DNA from: Pseudomonas paralactis
GTDB lineage: Bacteria > Pseudomonadota > Gammaproteobacteria > Pseudomonadales > Pseudomonadaceae
DNA: 64,000 nt
Assembly (NCBI RefSeq): GCF_001439735.1
Contig: NZ_JYLN01000002.1
Span: 620,001-684,000 of the forward strand
Reading direction: 5' to 3'
Shown here: in pieces, positions 53,559 through 60,938 of the stretch
Position numbering within the stretch: the stretch's first letter is position 1
Layout: each line of letters begins with the position of its first letter
Program-made: the position numbers and the translations under genes
The notes under the pieces: model-generated
Database searches by the model: none
What the model saw: the letters and a program-made list of their open reading frames with translations, nothing else
What the model was told of the DNA's origin: nothing

Positions 53559-53656
53559 GTAGGAGCGAGCTTGCTCGCGAAAAACGTCAACGATCACGCG
53601 AGCATTCAGGATGCACGCGGTGCCTGTGATTTTTTCGCGAGCAAGCTCGCTCCTAC
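53559..53656. repeat. REPIN copy 7, inside the sugar-acid operon
   Basis: GTAGGAGCGAGCTTGCTCGCG ... CGCGAGCAAGCTCGCTCCTAC. Unlike the other copies it separates genes of one strand, the dehydrogenase (upstream) and the transporter (downstream), and may lower expression of the latter or protect the upstream message. Confidence 0.92.
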
Positions 53657-53669
53657 AGTGAAACGGGTG

Positions 53670-55115
53670 CTACGACCCGATATAGCTGGTCTTCACCACG
53701 GTGTAGAACTCTTGCGCATAGCGACCTTGCTCACGCGAACCGTAGGATGAACCCTTACGGCCACCAAATGGAACGTGGTAATCCACACCGGCGGTTGGCA
53801 GGTTGACCATCACCATCCCCGCCTGGGAGTGGCGCTTGAAGTGGTTGGCGTACTTCAGCGACGTAGTGGCAATACCTGCCGACAGGCCGAATTCGGTGTC
53901 GTTGGCCATGGCCAGCGCCGCCTCGTAGTCCGCCACGCGTACCACGTTGGCCACCGGGCCGAAGATCTCTTCACGGCTGATGCGCATGGCCGCTTCGCTG
54001 TCGGCAAACAGGGTCGGCGCCAGGTAATAACCTTCGGTGTCGCAGGTCACCAGGCCGCCACCACTGACCAGCCGTGCACCTTCGCTTTGGCCGATGTCGA
54101 TGTATTTCATGTCCTGGTCCAATTGGGCCTGGGACACCACCGGCCCGATGTCGGTGCCGGAGTGCAACGCGTGGCCGACCTTGATCGACTTCATGCGCTC
54201 AGCCATCGCCGCAACAAACTGGTCGTGAATACCCGCGGTGACAATCAAACGGCTCGACGCGGTGCAACGCTGGCCGGTGGAATAGAACGCGCTCTGCACC
54301 GACAACTCCACCGCCTGCTTGAGGTCAGCGTCATCGAGGATGATCTGCGGGTTCTTGCCACCCATTTCCAACTGCACTTTGGCCTGGCGCGACACACAAT
54401 TGACGGCGATCTGACGACCCACACCCACGGAGCCGGTGAAGCTGATGCCATCGACTTTCGGACTGTTGACCAACACGTCGCCCACCACACGACCGCTGCC
54501 CATCACCAGGTTGAACACACCGGCAGGGAAACCGGCGCGGGAGATGATCTCCGCCAGGGCCCAGGCGCAACCTGGCACCAGCTCCGCAGGTTTGATCACC
54601 ACGCAGTTGCCATAGGCCAGGGCCGGGGCGATTTTCCATGCGGGAATGGCGATCGGAAAGTTCCAGGGCGTAATCAGGCCGACCACACCGAGGGCTTCGC
54701 GAGTCACTTCAACGTTAACGCCCGGACGCACCGAGGGCACGTAATCACCCGAAAGGCGTAAGCATTCACCGGCGAAGAACTTGAAAATATTACCGGCGCG
54801 GGTCACTTCGCCGATGGCTTCGGGCAGGGTCTTGCCCTCTTCCCGGGCCAGCAGGGTGCCGAGTTCTTCGCGACGGGCAAGGATTTCGCTGCCGACTTTA
54901 TCCAGCGCGTCGTGGCGCGCCTGGATACCGGACGTCGACCAAGCCGGGAAAGCAGCGCGGGCAGCATCGATGGCCGCATTGACTTGGGCTACATCAGCCT
55001 TGGCGTATTCGCCAATCACATCGGCCAAATCAGACGGATTGATATTGGTGCAATAGTCGGCGCCGGTTACCCACTCACCGTTGATGTAGTTTTCGAAACG
55101 CTTTGCTTGGGACAC
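53670..55115 (-). CDS. 2,5-dioxovalerate (alpha-ketoglutaric semialdehyde) dehydrogenase
   Basis: A 481-residue aldehyde dehydrogenase. The nucleophile cysteine is in STGQRCTASSRL and the general base glutamate in QLEMGGKNPQ. It would oxidise the semialdehyde made by KdgD to 2-oxoglutarate. The substrate is inferred from its place after kdgD. Confidence 0.92.
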   Translation of the reverse strand: MSQAKRFENYINGEWVTGADYCTNINPSDLADVIGEYAKADVAQVNAAIDAARAAFPAWSTSGIQARHDALDKVGSEILARREELGTLLAREEGKTLPEAIGEVTRAGNIFKFFAGECLRLSGDYVPSVRPGVNVEVTREALGVVGLITPWNFPIAIPAWKIAPALAYGNCVVIKPAELVPGCAWALAEIISRAGFPAGVFNLVMGSGRVVGDVLVNSPKVDGISFTGSVGVGRQIAVNCVSRQAKVQLEMGGKNPQIILDDADLKQAVELSVQSAFYSTGQRCTASSRLIVTAGIHDQFVAAMAERMKSIKVGHALHSGTDIGPVVSQAQLDQDMKYIDIGQSEGARLVSGGGLVTCDTEGYYLAPTLFADSEAAMRISREEIFGPVANVVRVADYEAALAMANDTEFGLSAGIATTSLKYANHFKRHSQAGMVMVNLPTAGVDYHVPFGGRKGSSYGSREQGRYAQEFYTVVKTSYIGS

Positions 55116-55169
55116 GAATCTTCTCCTGACGCAAAAGGCCGCTGATTGCTCAGCGGCCCTGTGGATAAT

Positions 55170-56081
55170 TTATTGCGCGCCTTGCTTGTCGATCAGCGCG
55201 GCCAGGGCTTCGTATTCTTCCGGCAGCAGATCGGTCAGCGGCGTGCGCACCGGACCTGCGTCATACCCGACGATTTTCGCGCCGGCCTTGACGATACTCA
55301 CGGCGTACCCGGCTTTGCGATTACGGATGTCCAGGTATGGCAGGAAAAAGTCGTCGATGATCTTGTCGACGGTGGCGTGATCTTCGCGGGCAATGGCGTG
55401 GTAGAAATCCATGGCGGTTTTCGGGATGAAGTTGAACACCGCCGAGGAGTACACCGGCACTCCCAGGGCCTTGTAGGCAGCGGCATAAACCTCTGCAGTC
55501 GGCAGGCCGCCGAGGTAGCTGAAACGATCACCCAGGCGACGACGGATCGACACCATCAACTCGATATCACCCAAGCCATCCTTGTAGCCGATCAGGTTCG
55601 GGCAACGCTCGGCCAGGCGCTCCAACAGCGGTGCGGTGAGGCGGCAGACGTTGCGGTTGTACACCACCACGCCGATCTTGACCGACTTGCACACCGCTTC
55701 AACGTGGGCGGCAACCCCATCCTGGCTGGCTTCAGTCAGATAGTGCGGCAGCAACAGCAAGCCTTTGGCACCGAGGCGTTCGGCCTCCTGGGCGTACTCA
55801 ATGGCCTGGCGGGTCGAACCGCCCACACCGGCCAGAATCGGCACGCTGGAGGCGCAGGTGTCTACGGCGGTTTTTACCACCTGGGAATATTCGCTGGCAG
55901 CCAGGGAGAAAAACTCACCGGTGCCGCCCGCAGCGAACAGCGCTGTGGCGCCGTAAGGGGCGAGCCATTCCAGGCGCTTGATGTAACCCGCCTGGTGGAA
56001 ATCACCCTGGGCGTTGAAATCGGTCACCGGGAAAGACAGCAGACCGTGGGAGAGGATGGACTTCAGTTCTTGTGGATTCAT
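55170..56081 (-). CDS. kdgD: 5-dehydro-4-deoxyglucarate dehydratase
   Basis: A 303-residue DHDPS/NAL-superfamily enzyme that dehydrates and decarboxylates 5-dehydro-4-deoxyglucarate to 2,5-dioxovalerate. The Schiff-base lysine is in [22 protein letters not shown] is the substrate-binding loop. Start [13 protein letters not shown] at 56081. First gene of the operon, with a GntR-type operator over its promoter. Confidence 0.95.
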   Translation of the reverse strand: MNPQELKSILSHGLLSFPVTDFNAQGDFHQAGYIKRLEWLAPYGATALFAAGGTGEFFSLAASEYSQVVKTAVDTCASSVPILAGVGGSTRQAIEYAQEAERLGAKGLLLLPHYLTEASQDGVAAHVEAVCKSVKIGVVVYNRNVCRLTAPLLERLAERCPNLIGYKDGLGDIELMVSIRRRLGDRFSYLGGLPTAEVYAAAYKALGVPVYSSAVFNFIPKTAMDFYHAIAREDHATVDKIIDDFFLPYLDIRNRKAGYAVSIVKAGAKIVGYDAGPVRTPLTDLLPEEYEALAALIDKQGAQ

Positions 56082-56138
56082 TATTCGAACACCCTGGGCG
56101 AAGACTTTCTGTCGAAAGGTTATTGTTGGTTTGGCGAT

Positions 56139-56176
56139 GTCGTACGTCATCGTACAACTATAAAGAGATTCGTCAA
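56139..56176 (-). promoter_or_regulatory. kdgD promoter with FadR-type operator
   Basis: On the minus strand TTGACG (56171-56176) and TACGAT (56149-56154) are 16 bases apart. Over the -10 lies the inverted repeat GTCGTACG..CGTACAAC (56139-56158), containing TTGTACGATGAC. The same word, TTGTACGATCAC, occurs before the regulator gene at 58849-58860. Confidence 0.7.
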
Positions 56177-56225
56177 CAGCAATTCGTCGAGCCCCGTCTG
56201 GCACCTGATGTTTGGATTGCAATTC

Positions 56226-56253
56226 TTGACGTAGGAAATTTCTCACCTATAGT
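56226..56253 (+). promoter_or_regulatory. sigma-70 promoter of the phospholipase C-like gene
   Basis: TTGACG (56226-56231) and TATAGT (56248-56253) with 16 bases between, each one mismatch from consensus. Predicted transcript start is about 56260, at the edge of the LexA box. Confidence 0.65.
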
Positions 56254-56256
56254 GGC

Positions 56257-56282
56257 TTTAACTGTATATGCATACAGTTAAA
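56257..56282 (+). promoter_or_regulatory. LexA (SOS) box
   Basis: A perfect 11-bp inverted repeat TTTAACTGTAT-ATGC-ATACAGTTAAA. Its centre is CTGT-ATATGCAT-ACAG (56262-56277), the exact CTGT-N8-ACAG form of the gammaproteobacterial LexA site, with the AT-rich middle. It overlaps the predicted transcription start, where LexA would block initiation. Confidence 0.85.
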
Positions 56283-56316
56283 AAGGAAGATTTCCACGAC
56301 ATAGCAAGGAGCTAAC

Positions 56317-57474
56317 ATGTCAGGTCTTGAACTCGCAGCACCCGAAAAAACCCCGCCTACCCTGCGTTTCGAAGGCGGTGAACACACCGCCATCGGCGAT
56401 GAAACCCTGCTTCGCTTCAGCAAGGACGCCCCGGCCATCCCTGCACGCCAAGTCGAACTGCACCTACCCAACGGGCTCGCACTCACCTATGGCCAAGTGA
56501 TCGCCCTGGGCGGCGACTTCTATGGCATCCCCGGCCAACCGATCAGCGATGGCAACTCCCCGGCCGAGCGCGTGCAACGCTTCACCGCCGCTTTCAACTC
56601 TCTCGCCGTGCTGCCCGCTTCACGGCAAGAAGCGCAGAAGATCCTGGCGGTGATGCAAAAGGAGATCAATGCCGTCAACCAGGCGATCAAGGAAGGCAAA
56701 CAGCCGCACGAAGCCTATGACGCCCTTGGTGATACGTTGTCCGAGGAGTGGAACCGCATCACCGGCGGCGGCAGCGCTGTTTCGGCCCTGATTCCTCTGG
56801 GGCGCTACCTCAAGCTGGCCGCCGATAATGCCGATCACTTCGGTGAATGGGCCTTGTCCGCGTACCTGGCCGGCCATACGGCGGCGCTGCAACAGGCAGT
56901 GGTGGCCCACCAGACCGGCACCGACCAGGCCCTGGAATTGGCCTATGCGATGAACAGCTTTGCCGATCACTTTTTGACCGACCTGTTTTCCGCCGGCCAC
57001 CTGCGGGTACCGCGCAAACAACTGGCGGCAGTGGTGACGCCAGGAGAACTCGGCTCGCTGATCAGCCGCTTCATGCACGATGAAGACAGTAAATTTGGGC
57101 TCAAGGTGCGCAATGCCATGGGCGCTCAGTGGCATGCCTACGGCGACAAGCGCTACTTCGACAGCATCGACGCCGACAATCGCGTGCAGGTCAAAGGGGC
57201 CGTACAGGCCTCGGCCGATGAGATTTTCGAAACCTTCATCAGCGGCATCGCACCCTCCCCGGCTGAGTTCAAGGCACCGCTGTATGTGCCCGACCTGAAC
57301 GCCGCGCAAAACCCGGCGAATAACTTCTCGCCGCTGTTCAAGATGGAGGGGGACAAGGTACTGCGGCGCAAGGACGTCAACGATTTGAACGACAAGCACT
57401 GGACCAATGATTGGTGGGGGTGGAGCACGTACTTGCTGCTTAAGGACTACAAGCCTAATCAACCCGCCAGCTAA
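56317..57474 (+). CDS. zinc-dependent phospholipase C/P1 nuclease-like protein, SOS-controlled
   Basis: A 385-residue protein of unproven function. H218-x3-D222-x5-H228 in ADHFLTDLFSAGH has the same spacing as three zinc ligands of bacterial phospholipase C (H118, D122, H128 in the Bacillus enzyme). D67 in LGGDFYG, H174 in DHFGEW, and H254 or H273-x3-D277 (WHAYGD) could supply the rest. There is no signal peptide or membrane span, unlike secreted phospholipase C. AAGGAG precedes the ATG. A LexA box lies 35-60 bases upstream. It sits alone, unrelated to the sugar-acid genes around it. It could instead be a nuclease-like or non-catalytic relative. Confidence 0.6.
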   Translation: MSGLELAAPEKTPPTLRFEGGEHTAIGDETLLRFSKDAPAIPARQVELHLPNGLALTYGQVIALGGDFYGIPGQPISDGNSPAERVQRFTAAFNSLAVLPASRQEAQKILAVMQKEINAVNQAIKEGKQPHEAYDALGDTLSEEWNRITGGGSAVSALIPLGRYLKLAADNADHFGEWALSAYLAGHTAALQQAVVAHQTGTDQALELAYAMNSFADHFLTDLFSAGHLRVPRKQLAAVVTPGELGSLISRFMHDEDSKFGLKVRNAMGAQWHAYGDKRYFDSIDADNRVQVKGAVQASADEIFETFISGIAPSPAEFKAPLYVPDLNAAQNPANNFSPLFKMEGDKVLRRKDVNDLNDKHWTNDWWGWSTYLLLKDYKPNQPAS

Positions 57475-57582
57475 ATAGACGCGGTACTCCAGATAATGGA
57501 GATCAACTGTGGGAGCTGGCTTGCCTGCTCCCACAGCTGACCGCGCCCGGCCACACACTCCACGATGCGAAGCGAGCCGCTC

Positions 57583-57640
57583 TTGATCTTGATCTGCTCT
57601 TGATCTGCTCTTGATCTGCTTTTGATCTGCTTTTGATCTC
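57583..57640. repeat. 11-bp tandem repeat
   Basis: TTGATC recurs at 57589, 57600, 57611, 57622 and 57633, exactly 11 bases apart, in units TTGATCTGCTC or TTGATCTGCTT; an extra TTGATC stands at 57583. Confidence 0.9.
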
Positions 57641-57679
57641 AGGCGCCCCGTTAAACCACGCTGGCCGGAATTCGACAGG

Positions 57680-57760
57680 GATTTGGGGGGTAAACCGGCA
57701 GGGATGCCGGTTTAGCCGCCCCGCGCCATGGATGGCGCGTGGCGGCGGCCCCCCCAAATC
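57680..57760. repeat. branched inverted-repeat element
   Basis: An outer stem GATTTGGGGGG/CCCCCCAAATC (57680-57690 and 57750-57760) encloses two hairpins: TAAACCGGCA-GGGA-TGCCGGTTTA (57691-57714) and GCCGCC..GCGCCAT-GG-ATGGCGC..GGCGGC (57715-57746). All arms are perfect, so the strand can fold into a three-way junction. Confidence 0.85.
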
Positions 57761-58048
57761 ACTGGCGGATTACGGGCACACCGAGCCTAGGCGAGGTGCC
57801 GAGTGGTGGGGCAAGAGCCCTTTGGTTACTTTGGGGCTTTTCCAAAGTGACCCGCCGTCAGGGCGGAACCCTAAATGGCCGTTACCGCAGCAATGGATAT
57901 GTACACAATCCAACCGTGTTGACTGCCAGACCGCCTTCGCGAGCAAGCCCGCTCCCACAGTAGGATCGTTGGGGTGTCAGGTAGATAGCCGCCGGTTGGC
58001 AGGCCGCTATCGCAGGCAAGCCAGCTCCTACACGGGATATGGCAAACC

Positions 58049-58798
58049 TCAGCCGCGCTGTGCTTCTGCCTCTTCATGGGCATGGCGCAGCCGCTCACGG
58101 CTATTGGTCAAATGCAGGCGCATGGCCGCCCGCGCCGCATCCGAATCCTGGCGGGCAATCGCCTCATAGATTTCTTCGTGTTCGCGGCTCAGGCGACTCA
58201 TGTAGTGCTGTTGATCGTCATGGGCCAGGCGGGCCGAATTCAAGCGCGTGCGCGGAATGATGCTGGTGCCCAGGTGGGTCATGATGTCGGTGAAGTAACG
58301 GTTGCCGGTAGACAGTGCAATTTCCAGGTGGAAAGCAAAGTCTGATGCCACCGCGTCACCCGCGTGGGCCGCACTTTCATTCAGCGCATCAAGGGCCGCC
58401 CGCATGGCAGCCAGTTGCGCATCACTGCGACGCAAGGCGGCAAGACCCGCCGACTCCACTTCCAGGCTGATACGCAGCTCCAGAATCGCCAGCACATCAC
58501 GCAGGGTCACCACGGTGGCCGGGTCAATGCGGAAGCCGCTGGGGCTGGGGGTGTCCAGCACGAAGGTGCCGATGCCATGACGGGTCTCGACCTGCCCCGC
58601 CGCTTGCAGGCGCGAGATGGCTTCACGCACTACGGTGCGGCTGACACCGTGAGCGTCCATGATCGCCGACTCGGTAGGCAGTTTATCGCCGCGTTTGAGC
58701 TGGCCATCGCGGATCTGCTCGGACAACACCGTGACCAATTCCTGGGCAAGGCTGCGGCGCTTGCGGGGCAGACGTGGAGCGGCGCTGGCGTTTTCCAT
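58049..58798 (-). CDS. FadR-type GntR regulator of sugar-acid genes
   Basis: A 249-residue GntR/FadR-subfamily repressor: winged helix (about 15-80, with LPTESAIMDAHGVSRTVVREAI) and an FCD effector domain with Asp/His metal-binding positions (DFAFHLEIAL, REHEEIYEAI, MRLHLTN). It likely senses a sugar acid. A word shared with the kdgD operator lies before its own gene, which supports control of kdgD and itself. Start MENASAAPRLP at 58798. Confidence 0.88.
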   Translation of the reverse strand: MENASAAPRLPRKRRSLAQELVTVLSEQIRDGQLKRGDKLPTESAIMDAHGVSRTVVREAISRLQAAGQVETRHGIGTFVLDTPSPSGFRIDPATVVTLRDVLAILELRISLEVESAGLAALRRSDAQLAAMRAALDALNESAAHAGDAVASDFAFHLEIALSTGNRYFTDIMTHLGTSIIPRTRLNSARLAHDDQQHYMSRLSREHEEIYEAIARQDSDAARAAMRLHLTNSRERLRHAHEEAEAQRG

Positions 58799-58831
58799 GA
58801 TGAACCATCTTTCTCGGCGAACTAAAGACGC

Positions 58832-58860
58832 ATCATAGCCCATGGTGGTTGTACGATCAC
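58832..58860 (-). promoter_or_regulatory. regulator gene promoter with shared operator word
   Basis: TATGAT (58832-58837, minus strand) is a likely -10. TTGTACGATCAC (58849-58860, plus strand) sits in the -35/spacer zone and matches 11 of 12 bases of the kdgD operator word. Confidence 0.55.
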
Positions 58861-58896
58861 CGTTGTGGCGCGACTTTCATCCATATCCTTCGCGCA

Positions 58897-58930
58897 AAAA
58901 AATGCCCCGACATATGTCGAGGCATTTTTC
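58897..58930. terminator. Rho-independent terminator after sspB
   Basis: AAAATGCC(C/T)CGACATATGTCG(A/G)GGCATTTT, an almost perfect stem around CATATG with flanking A- and T-runs, ending the petABC-sspAB direction. Confidence 0.92.
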
Positions 58931-58955
58931 AGAGCGGTGTGAAGACAAAATCCGC

Positions 58956-59375
58956 CTACTTCACCACTTTCAAGCTCGGCCGACCGCTAGGGCGCGGCGG
59001 CTCGGTGTCCGGTGGCGGCACATCATCACCGCCCTCGCCTTCGATCGTTTCGTCGTCCTCGAAAGGCGACTCCAGATCGAACACCATGCCCTGGCCATTT
59101 TCCCGGGCGTAGATCCCCAGGATGGCACCAATGGGCACGAACAGCGTATGCGGCACGCCACCGAAACGCCCTTCAAAGCTCACCGCTTCGTTGTCCATGT
59201 GTAGATGGCGCACGGCACTGGGTGATACGTTCAGCACGATTTGTCCGTCGCTGGCGAAACCCTGTGGCACATCCACCTTGGGAAACTCGGAATTGACCAG
59301 CATGTGCGGTGTGCAATCGTTGTCCACAATCCACTCATAGAGCGCGCGGACCAAATAAGGTCGACTGGAGTTCAT
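58956..59375 (-). CDS. sspB: SspB, ClpXP specificity-enhancing factor
   Basis: A 139-residue adaptor that brings ssrA-tagged proteins to ClpXP. N-terminal SSRPYLVRALYEWIVDN is typical, followed by an acidic linker and the basic ClpX-binding tail RPSLKVVK. ATG 59375 chosen over a TTG one codon earlier. Follows sspA. Confidence 0.95.
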   Translation of the reverse strand: MNSSRPYLVRALYEWIVDNDCTPHMLVNSEFPKVDVPQGFASDGQIVLNVSPSAVRHLHMDNEAVSFEGRFGGVPHTLFVPIGAILGIYARENGQGMVFDLESPFEDDETIEGEGGDDVPPPDTEPPRPSGRPSLKVVK

Positions 59376-59392
59376 CAACGGCTCCTTAAGCC

Positions 59393-60010
59393 TTAGCGCA
59401 TATCGCGTTCGACACCAGACAGACTCGCCTGGAAAGCCTCACGCGCAAATTGGCGCTCCATGTAATCAAGCAGCGGCTTGGCCGGCCGTGGCAGTTCAAT
59501 GCCCAGGATCGGCAAGCGCCAGAGTATGGGTAATAGGCAGCAATCCACCAGGCTTTGTTCCTCACTGAGGAAAAAAGGTTTATCGGCAAACAGCGGCGAA
59601 ACACCGGTCAGGCTTTCACGCAATTCCTTGCGCGCCTGCACCCGAACGGCCTCTTTTGACCGTGAATCCAGAATCACATCCACCAGCCCGCACCAGTCAC
59701 GCTGGATCCGATGGATCAGCAGGCGGCTGTTGGCACGCGCCACCGGGTACACCGGCAGCAAAGGTGGATGCGGGTAACGCTCATCCAAGTATTCCATCAC
59801 CACGGTTGACTCCCACAACGCCAGGTCACGATCGACCAGGGTGGGCAAGCTGCCGTAAGGGTTCACTTCGATCAGTTTCGGCGGCTGACGGCCCGCCTCC
59901 ACACTGATGATCTCGGCGCTGACACCCTTCTCTGCGAGCACGATGCGTACTCGGTGGGAATAGTGGTCGGCGGGGTCGGAGTAACAGGCCAACCGATTGG
60001 TCACGCCCAT
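59393..60010 (-). CDS. sspA: SspA, stringent starvation protein A
   Basis: A 205-residue glutathione-S-transferase-fold protein that binds RNA polymerase and modulates stationary-phase and stress transcription. It lacks a catalytic cysteine or serine at the GST site. Starts [18 protein letters not shown] with GGAGG upstream. Confidence 0.95.
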   Translation of the reverse strand: MGVTNRLACYSDPADHYSHRVRIVLAEKGVSAEIISVEAGRQPPKLIEVNPYGSLPTLVDRDLALWESTVVMEYLDERYPHPPLLPVYPVARANSRLLIHRIQRDWCGLVDVILDSRSKEAVRVQARKELRESLTGVSPLFADKPFFLSEEQSLVDCCLLPILWRLPILGIELPRPAKPLLDYMERQFAREAFQASLSGVERDMR

Positions 60011-60055
60011 GGCGGTCCTCCTCGCTTGTTGAAATTATCGAAAGCTCAAAAACGA

Positions 60056-60129
60056 GCGCGCCCAGAGAGCATCTCTGTAACGTCCGGTCAAACCAGGCGT
60101 TACGTGTTCAGAGATACCGCTGGGCGCGC
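60056..60129 (-). other. long nested stem-loop between petC and sspA
   Basis: GCGCGCCCAG/CTGGGCGCGC (outer 10 bp), ATCTCTG/CAGAGAT and TAACG/CGTTA nest in one 74-base hairpin. On the minus strand it is followed by CTCGTTTTTGAG, so it may act as a partial terminator reducing read-through from the pet operon into sspAB. Confidence 0.7.
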
Positions 60130-60158
60130 AAGATTAACAGCAATTGCTTACGGTTGGA

Positions 60159-60938
60159 TCAATGCACATCCTTCCAGTATTCGCGCTTGAGCAGATAAGC
60201 GAATACGAAGAAGAAAGTCAGGTACAGCAAGACGTACGTACCGATGCGCTGATGCTGCAGTTTGACCGGGTTGGCCGAGTAGGCCAGGAAGGTCACCAGG
60301 TTCTTGACCTTCTCGTCGAACTGCTCTTCGTTCAGCGTACCGGTCTTGGGCACGATGGTCAGTTGATCGCACGCTTCATGGGTCAGCGGCGTGCCGGTCA
60401 AAGGATCGTATTGCTTCTTGCCGTCTTCAACGACCTGAACCTGCTTGCATCCTACCACTTGACGGCCCTGCAGGCCGACCAGAACGTTCGGCATGCCGAC
60501 ATTCGGGAAGACTTTGTTGTTCACGCCATAAGGGCGCGCCGGGTCTTCATAGAAGGACTTGAGGTAGCCGTAAAGCCAGTCGGTACCTCGCACACGGGCC
60601 ACCAGAGTCAAGTCCGGCGGTGCGGCGCCGAACCAGGTCTTGGCATCAGCCGGCTGCATGCCGATGTTCATATGGTCGCCAATCTTGGCGCCGGTGAACA
60701 CCGCGTGGCTGAGCATCACCTCATGGGGAATGCCCAGGTCATCGGCGACACGCTCGTAGCGCTGGAACTTGGCGCTGTGACACCCCATGCAATAGTTGGT
60801 GAATGTACGCAGCCCGTCCTGCATGGCGGCCTTGTCAGACACATCAATATCGACTTTTTCCAGCTGCGCGCCATGCTCGGCGGCGAAAGACAGTAGCGGC
60901 AGGGCCGCAAGCACGAATGCAACGAATAATTTTTTCAT
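60159..60938 (-). CDS. petC: cytochrome c1 of the bc1 complex
   Basis: A 259-residue membrane-anchored cytochrome. Signal peptide MKKLFVAFVLAALPLLSFA, haem motif CMGCH (about residue 50), and a C-terminal anchor (YVLLYLTFFFVFAYLL). ATG 60938 overlaps the petB stop by one base. Confidence 0.95.
   Translation of the reverse strand: MKKLFVAFVLAALPLLSFAAEHGAQLEKVDIDVSDKAAMQDGLRTFTNYCMGCHSAKFQRYERVADDLGIPHEVMLSHAVFTGAKIGDHMNIGMQPADAKTWFGAAPPDLTLVARVRGTDWLYGYLKSFYEDPARPYGVNNKVFPNVGMPNVLVGLQGRQVVGCKQVQVVEDGKKQYDPLTGTPLTHEACDQLTIVPKTGTLNEEQFDEKVKNLVTFLAYSANPVKLQHQRIGTYVLLYLTFFFVFAYLLKREYWKDVH

Larger units (their letters stand above)
57475..58048. repeat. 574-base repeat-rich intergenic patchwork
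   Basis: No gene is supported. It holds a short TGTGGGAGC palindrome (57508-57535), an 11-bp tandem repeat (57583-57640), a branched inverted-repeat element (57680-57760), a stretch with further short inverted repeats (57780-57870), and two more REP half-elements (57932-57959 and 58004-58033). Confidence 0.75.

Noticed and set aside
57633..58169. 178-codon frame across the repeat-rich gap
   Set aside because: It is translated from REP elements and inverted repeats and runs into the regulator gene; no support as a protein.
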